Assembly: GCA_023386135.1 (NCBI GenBank)
Contig: JAEWKG010000022.1
Span: forward strand, 1-7,622
DNA length: 7,622 nt
Source: Pseudomonadota bacterium
GTDB taxonomy: Bacteria > Pseudomonadota > Alphaproteobacteria > Sphingomonadales > Sphingomonadaceae
Direction of reading: 5' to 3'
Part shown: positions 6,239-7,622 of the stretch, piece by piece
How the letters are laid out: each line of letters opens with the position of its first letter
How positions within the stretch are numbered: the first letter of the stretch is position 1
The notes under the pieces: model-generated
What the model saw: the letters and a program-made list of their open reading frames with translations, nothing else
Databases searched by the model: none
Told to the model about the DNA's origin: nothing
Position numbers and translations under genes: made by a program

Positions 6239-6346
6239 CGTCATCCCCGCGAAAGCGGGGACCCATTTCCCGATGCTGGCGCGCGAGCCGACGTTCGCGT
6301 GGGACGACACTTCACGTGATGGGTCCCCGCTTTCGCGAGGATGACG
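6239..6346 (+). repeat. Intergenic inverted-repeat element with nested hairpins
   Basis: Two 28-base arms, 6239-6266 and 6319-6346, are inverted copies matching at 27 of 28 positions (one G/A difference near 6339). They are separated by 52 bases. Each arm holds its own small palindrome; the left one is CCCCGC-GAAA-GCGGGG at 6245-6260. The core contains further weak symmetry (for example TCCC near 6268 with GGGA near 6300). Arms of the GTCATCCCCGCGAAAGCGGGGA type are a widespread intergenic repeat in proteobacteria, so this is probably one of many copies. Lying 19 bases after bkdB, it could end or stabilise the bkd transcript. No open reading frame for a transposase is present and I see no target duplication. 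Confidence 0.85.
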
Positions 6347-6363
6347 TTTATGTTTTAAGGCAC

Positions 6364-6378
6364 GGCGGAGGCTCCGCC
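6364..6378 (+). promoter_or_regulatory. Ribosome binding site inside a perfect palindrome next to the ATG
   Basis: GGCGGAGGCTCCGCC is a perfect inverted repeat around G6371. As RNA it can form a six-pair stem with a GGC loop, ending one base before ATG 6379. The Shine-Dalgarno GGAGG (6367-6371) lies partly in the stem. Such a fold would hinder initiation and may regulate it; that is inference. Confidence 0.6.
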
Positions 6379-6966
6379 ATGCAGACAGACCCGCGCATCG
6401 ACGCCTACATCGCGAACGCCGCTCCGTTCGCACAGCCGATCCTCACCCGGCTGCGGGCGATCGTGCACGCCGCGCTGCCGGGGGTGGAGGAGACCATCAA
6501 GTGGTCGATGCCGCACTTCATGGTCGGCGGGAAGAACGTCGCCGGAATGGCCGCGTTCAAGGCGCATTGCGCCTTTACGGTCCACGGCGAAGGGCGCGGC
6601 GGGACGGAGGGCATGGGCCAGCACGGCAAGCTGACCTCGGTCGACGAGATACCATCCGAAGCCGACCTCGCCGCCAAGCTGAAGGAGGCGGTCGGGCGCA
6701 TCGAGACCGCGGGCAGCGCCGCTCCCAAGCGGGTCAAGGCGCCTCCCAAGGCCGAAATCCCGGTGCCTGACGATTTCGCCGCGGCGCTCGCGGCGAACCC
6801 CAATGCCAAGGCGACACTCGAAGGCTTCGCCCCCTCGCACCGGCGCGAATATCTCGAGTGGATTACCGAGGCCAAGCGCGAGGAAACCCGCGCCAAGCGG
6901 ATCGCTCAGGCGGTCGAATGGCTCGCCGAGGGCAAGAAGCGGAACTGGAAGTACGAGAACTGCTGA
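6379..6966 (+). CDS. DUF1801 / YdeI-like (OmpD-associated family) protein, 195 aa
   Basis: The protein has two recognisable parts. Residues about 15-110 follow the DUF1801 (YdhG/Fra-like) pattern: a helix with ILTRLRAIVHAALPGVEETIK, then WSMPHFMVGGKNVAGMAAFKAH and a conserved small-residue strand. Residues about 128-190 follow the YdeI/OmpD-associated pattern, with DFAAALAANPNAKATLEGF, PSHRREYLEWITEAKREETR and a basic tail, WLAEGKKRNWKY. Members with the first domain include Bacillus Fra, described as a frataxin-like iron chaperone. The second domain is linked by name to bacteriocin protection, but its biochemistry is unclear, so I infer no precise role. It is predicted cytoplasmic; no signal or membrane segment is seen. 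ATG 6379 has GGAGG at 7 bases. An in-frame ATG at 6316 would begin inside the intergenic repeat and is unlikely. The gene converges on the 6971-7393 gene with a 4-base gap. Confidence 0.82.
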   Translation: MQTDPRIDAYIANAAPFAQPILTRLRAIVHAALPGVEETIKWSMPHFMVGGKNVAGMAAFKAHCAFTVHGEGRGGTEGMGQHGKLTSVDEIPSEADLAAKLKEAVGRIETAGSAAPKRVKAPPKAEIPVPDDFAAALAANPNAKATLEGFAPSHRREYLEWITEAKREETRAKRIAQAVEWLAEGKKRNWKYENC

Positions 6967-6975
6967 GATCTCAGC
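6962..6975. repeat. 14-base palindrome joining two convergent stop codons
   Basis: GCTGAGATCTCAGC is a perfect palindrome. It contains TGA 6964-6966 of the plus-strand gene and, as TCA 6971-6973, the TGA of the minus-strand gene. As RNA it could form a five-pair stem with a GATC loop on either strand. There is no T-run, so a terminator role is weak. Confidence 0.55.
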
Positions 6976-7393
6976 GGACGATGGCGCTGTAGGTCATCCG
7001 TCCCGCAGGCGCCGATCCGGGCACGCGCAGGCGCAAGTGGGTAACGTCTTCGGCTGAGGCCAGCCGGTTGCCCACGCGCAGGTCGCCGAGCCGGCCCCAG
7101 CTGCGGCCGTTGTCGATCGACACCTCCACTGCGTCGCTGCCGGCGCGCTGGAACGCCAGCGGGCGCGGCACCGCGCTCTCGACCGTGAACCCCCGGCCCG
7201 GAGCCGACGCGCGCCAGGCGAGCACCAGCACGACCTTGTCGCCCTTCCTGAGGGTGGTGGCGGGTTCCAGCGCGCGTACGCCGTCGTCCGAGCGCTCGAC
7301 ATAGACCGAGCGGTCGATGTCGACCGCGCTTTCGGCAAATGCCGCGCTTGCGGCGAGCGCCAGCGCGCCACCCACAGCCAGTCCCAGACGCAT
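6971..7393 (-). CDS. Small exported hypothetical protein, 140 aa
   Basis: The minus-strand ATG (7391-7393) is preceded by a GGGGGA ribosome binding site (about 7403-7408) at roughly 9 bases. Residues 1-20 are a clear signal peptide: a short basic start, a hydrophobic Ala/Leu core and an AFA-ES cleavage site for signal peptidase I. The mature protein, about 120 residues, is predicted periplasmic or secreted and looks all-beta, with alternating hydrophobic strands (VVLVLAW, FTVESAVPRPLAF, AVEVSIDNG, VTHLRLRVPG). SIDNGRSW (92-99) matches the Asp-box pattern S-x-D-x-G-x-S/T-W, but only once, so it is not a propeller. I do not recognise the family or function. No lipobox cysteine is present; the protein has no cysteine at all. 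It converges with the DUF1801 gene. Confidence 0.8.
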   Translation of the reverse strand: MRLGLAVGGALALAASAAFAESAVDIDRSVYVERSDDGVRALEPATTLRKGDKVVLVLAWRASAPGRGFTVESAVPRPLAFQRAGSDAVEVSIDNGRSWGRLGDLRVGNRLASAEDVTHLRLRVPGSAPAGRMTYSAIVR

Positions 7394-7410
7394 CGCGAAA
7401 ATTCCCCCAA

Positions 7411-7427
7411 CGCCCCGTCGCGGGGCG
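7411..7427 (-). promoter_or_regulatory. Leader hairpin just upstream of the ribosome binding site of the 6971-7393 gene
   Basis: CGCCCCG (7411-7417) and CGGGGCG (7421-7427) form a perfect seven-pair stem with a three-base loop. It ends two bases before the GGGGG purine run of the minus-strand gene. It could shape ribosome access or mRNA stability. The rest of 7428-7498 shows only a weak minus-strand promoter candidate (TTGAGC, complement of 7473-7478, with a poor -10 near 7450-7455). Confidence 0.4.
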
Positions 7428-7498
7428 GCACGAGAACTGCCGCAAGATGGTTAATTTTCGGTGTTGCAGCCGGCTCAAGAAAAGGCCGGGACGCGCGG

Positions 7499-7527
7499 TT
7501 GACAGCCCCCTTCGCACCCCTTAGTGG
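7499..7527 (+). promoter_or_regulatory. Promoter of tRNA-Asp
   Basis: A perfect -35 TTGACA (7499-7504) is followed after 17 bases by a weak -10, TAGTGG (7522-7527), then a GC-rich discriminator. Stable-RNA promoters under stringent control often have this pattern. The mature tRNA begins at 7562, leaving a leader of about 28 bases. Confidence 0.6.
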
Positions 7528-7561
7528 CGCGGCTCCCAAGCGGTGCAAGCCCCTCGAATGC

Positions 7562-7622
7562 GCGGGTGTAGCTCAGTTGGTTAGAGTGCCGGCCTGTCAC
7601 GCCGGAGGTCGCGGGTTCGAGC
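7562..7622 (+). tRNA. tRNA-Asp, anticodon GTC (3' end beyond the window)
   Basis: The visible 61 bases give the 5' acceptor strand GCGGGTG, D arm GCTC-AGTTGGTTA-GAGT (with one G-T pair), and anticodon arm CCGGC-CTGTCAC-GCCGG with anticodon GTC at 7596-7598. A five-base variable region and the start of the T arm, GCGGG-TTCGAGC, follow. The sequence is cut before the T stem closes, so the acceptor 3' strand cannot be checked. Confidence 0.95.

Noticed and set aside
6239..6346. CRISPR array or attachment site
   Set aside because: There are only two arms, in inverted rather than direct orientation, with no regular spacers and no cas or integrase gene.
7470..7489. CCGGC...GCCGG stem as a terminator
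   Set aside because: The stem is five pairs, has no T-run on either strand, and lies between a gene start and a tRNA promoter, where no terminator is needed for the visible genes.

Overview
The window looks like chromosomal DNA from a GC-rich alphaproteobacterium, most likely a sphingomonad (Sphingomonas, Novosphingobium or Erythrobacter group). The reasons are high G+C, frequent GTG and TTG starts, a Gly-rich TonB-like protein with a paired-Cys C-terminal domain, and a Pseudomonas-type branched-chain 2-oxoacid dehydrogenase operon. The taxon is an inference; there is no rRNA or marker tree behind it.

Layout. Bases 1-387 are the 3' end of a TonB-type energy transducer gene. Bases 501-1211 encode an unrecognised 236-residue protein in a stretch of lower G+C than its surroundings. 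A complete tRNA-Pro(CGG) lies on the minus strand at 1300-1376 with its own promoter. thyA (1491-2447) encodes a thymidylate synthase with nearly all family active-site residues, but with Tyr at the usually invariant dUMP-binding Asn. A sigma70-like promoter at 2458-2487 then leads into a tight three-gene operon, bkdA1-bkdA2-bkdB (2528-6219), for E1alpha, E1beta and E2 of the branched-chain 2-oxoacid dehydrogenase complex.

The operon is followed by an intergenic inverted-repeat element (6239-6346), then a DUF1801/YdeI-like gene (6379-6966) whose ribosome binding site lies inside a perfect palindrome next to the ATG. A convergent minus-strand gene for a small exported protein (6971-7393) ends 4 bases away; both stop codons sit in one 14-base palindrome. 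The window ends inside a tRNA-Asp(GTC) gene that has a recognisable promoter.

How the genes work together. The bkd genes encode the E1 and E2 parts of one complex, which oxidatively decarboxylates the 2-oxoacids of Val, Leu and Ile to acyl-CoAs. The two cistron junctions (a 16-base overlap and a 0-base gap) suggest translational coupling. No E3 (lipoamide dehydrogenase) gene is present here, so E3 must be encoded elsewhere. The other genes are housekeeping or unrelated single genes.

I see no CRISPR array, transposase, toxin-antitoxin pair or phage defence cassette, and no convincing new multi-gene system. The items most worth checking are the Asn-to-Tyr change in ThyA, the start-proximal hairpin at 6364-6378, the nested intergenic repeat, and the unassigned low-GC gene beside tRNA-Pro.
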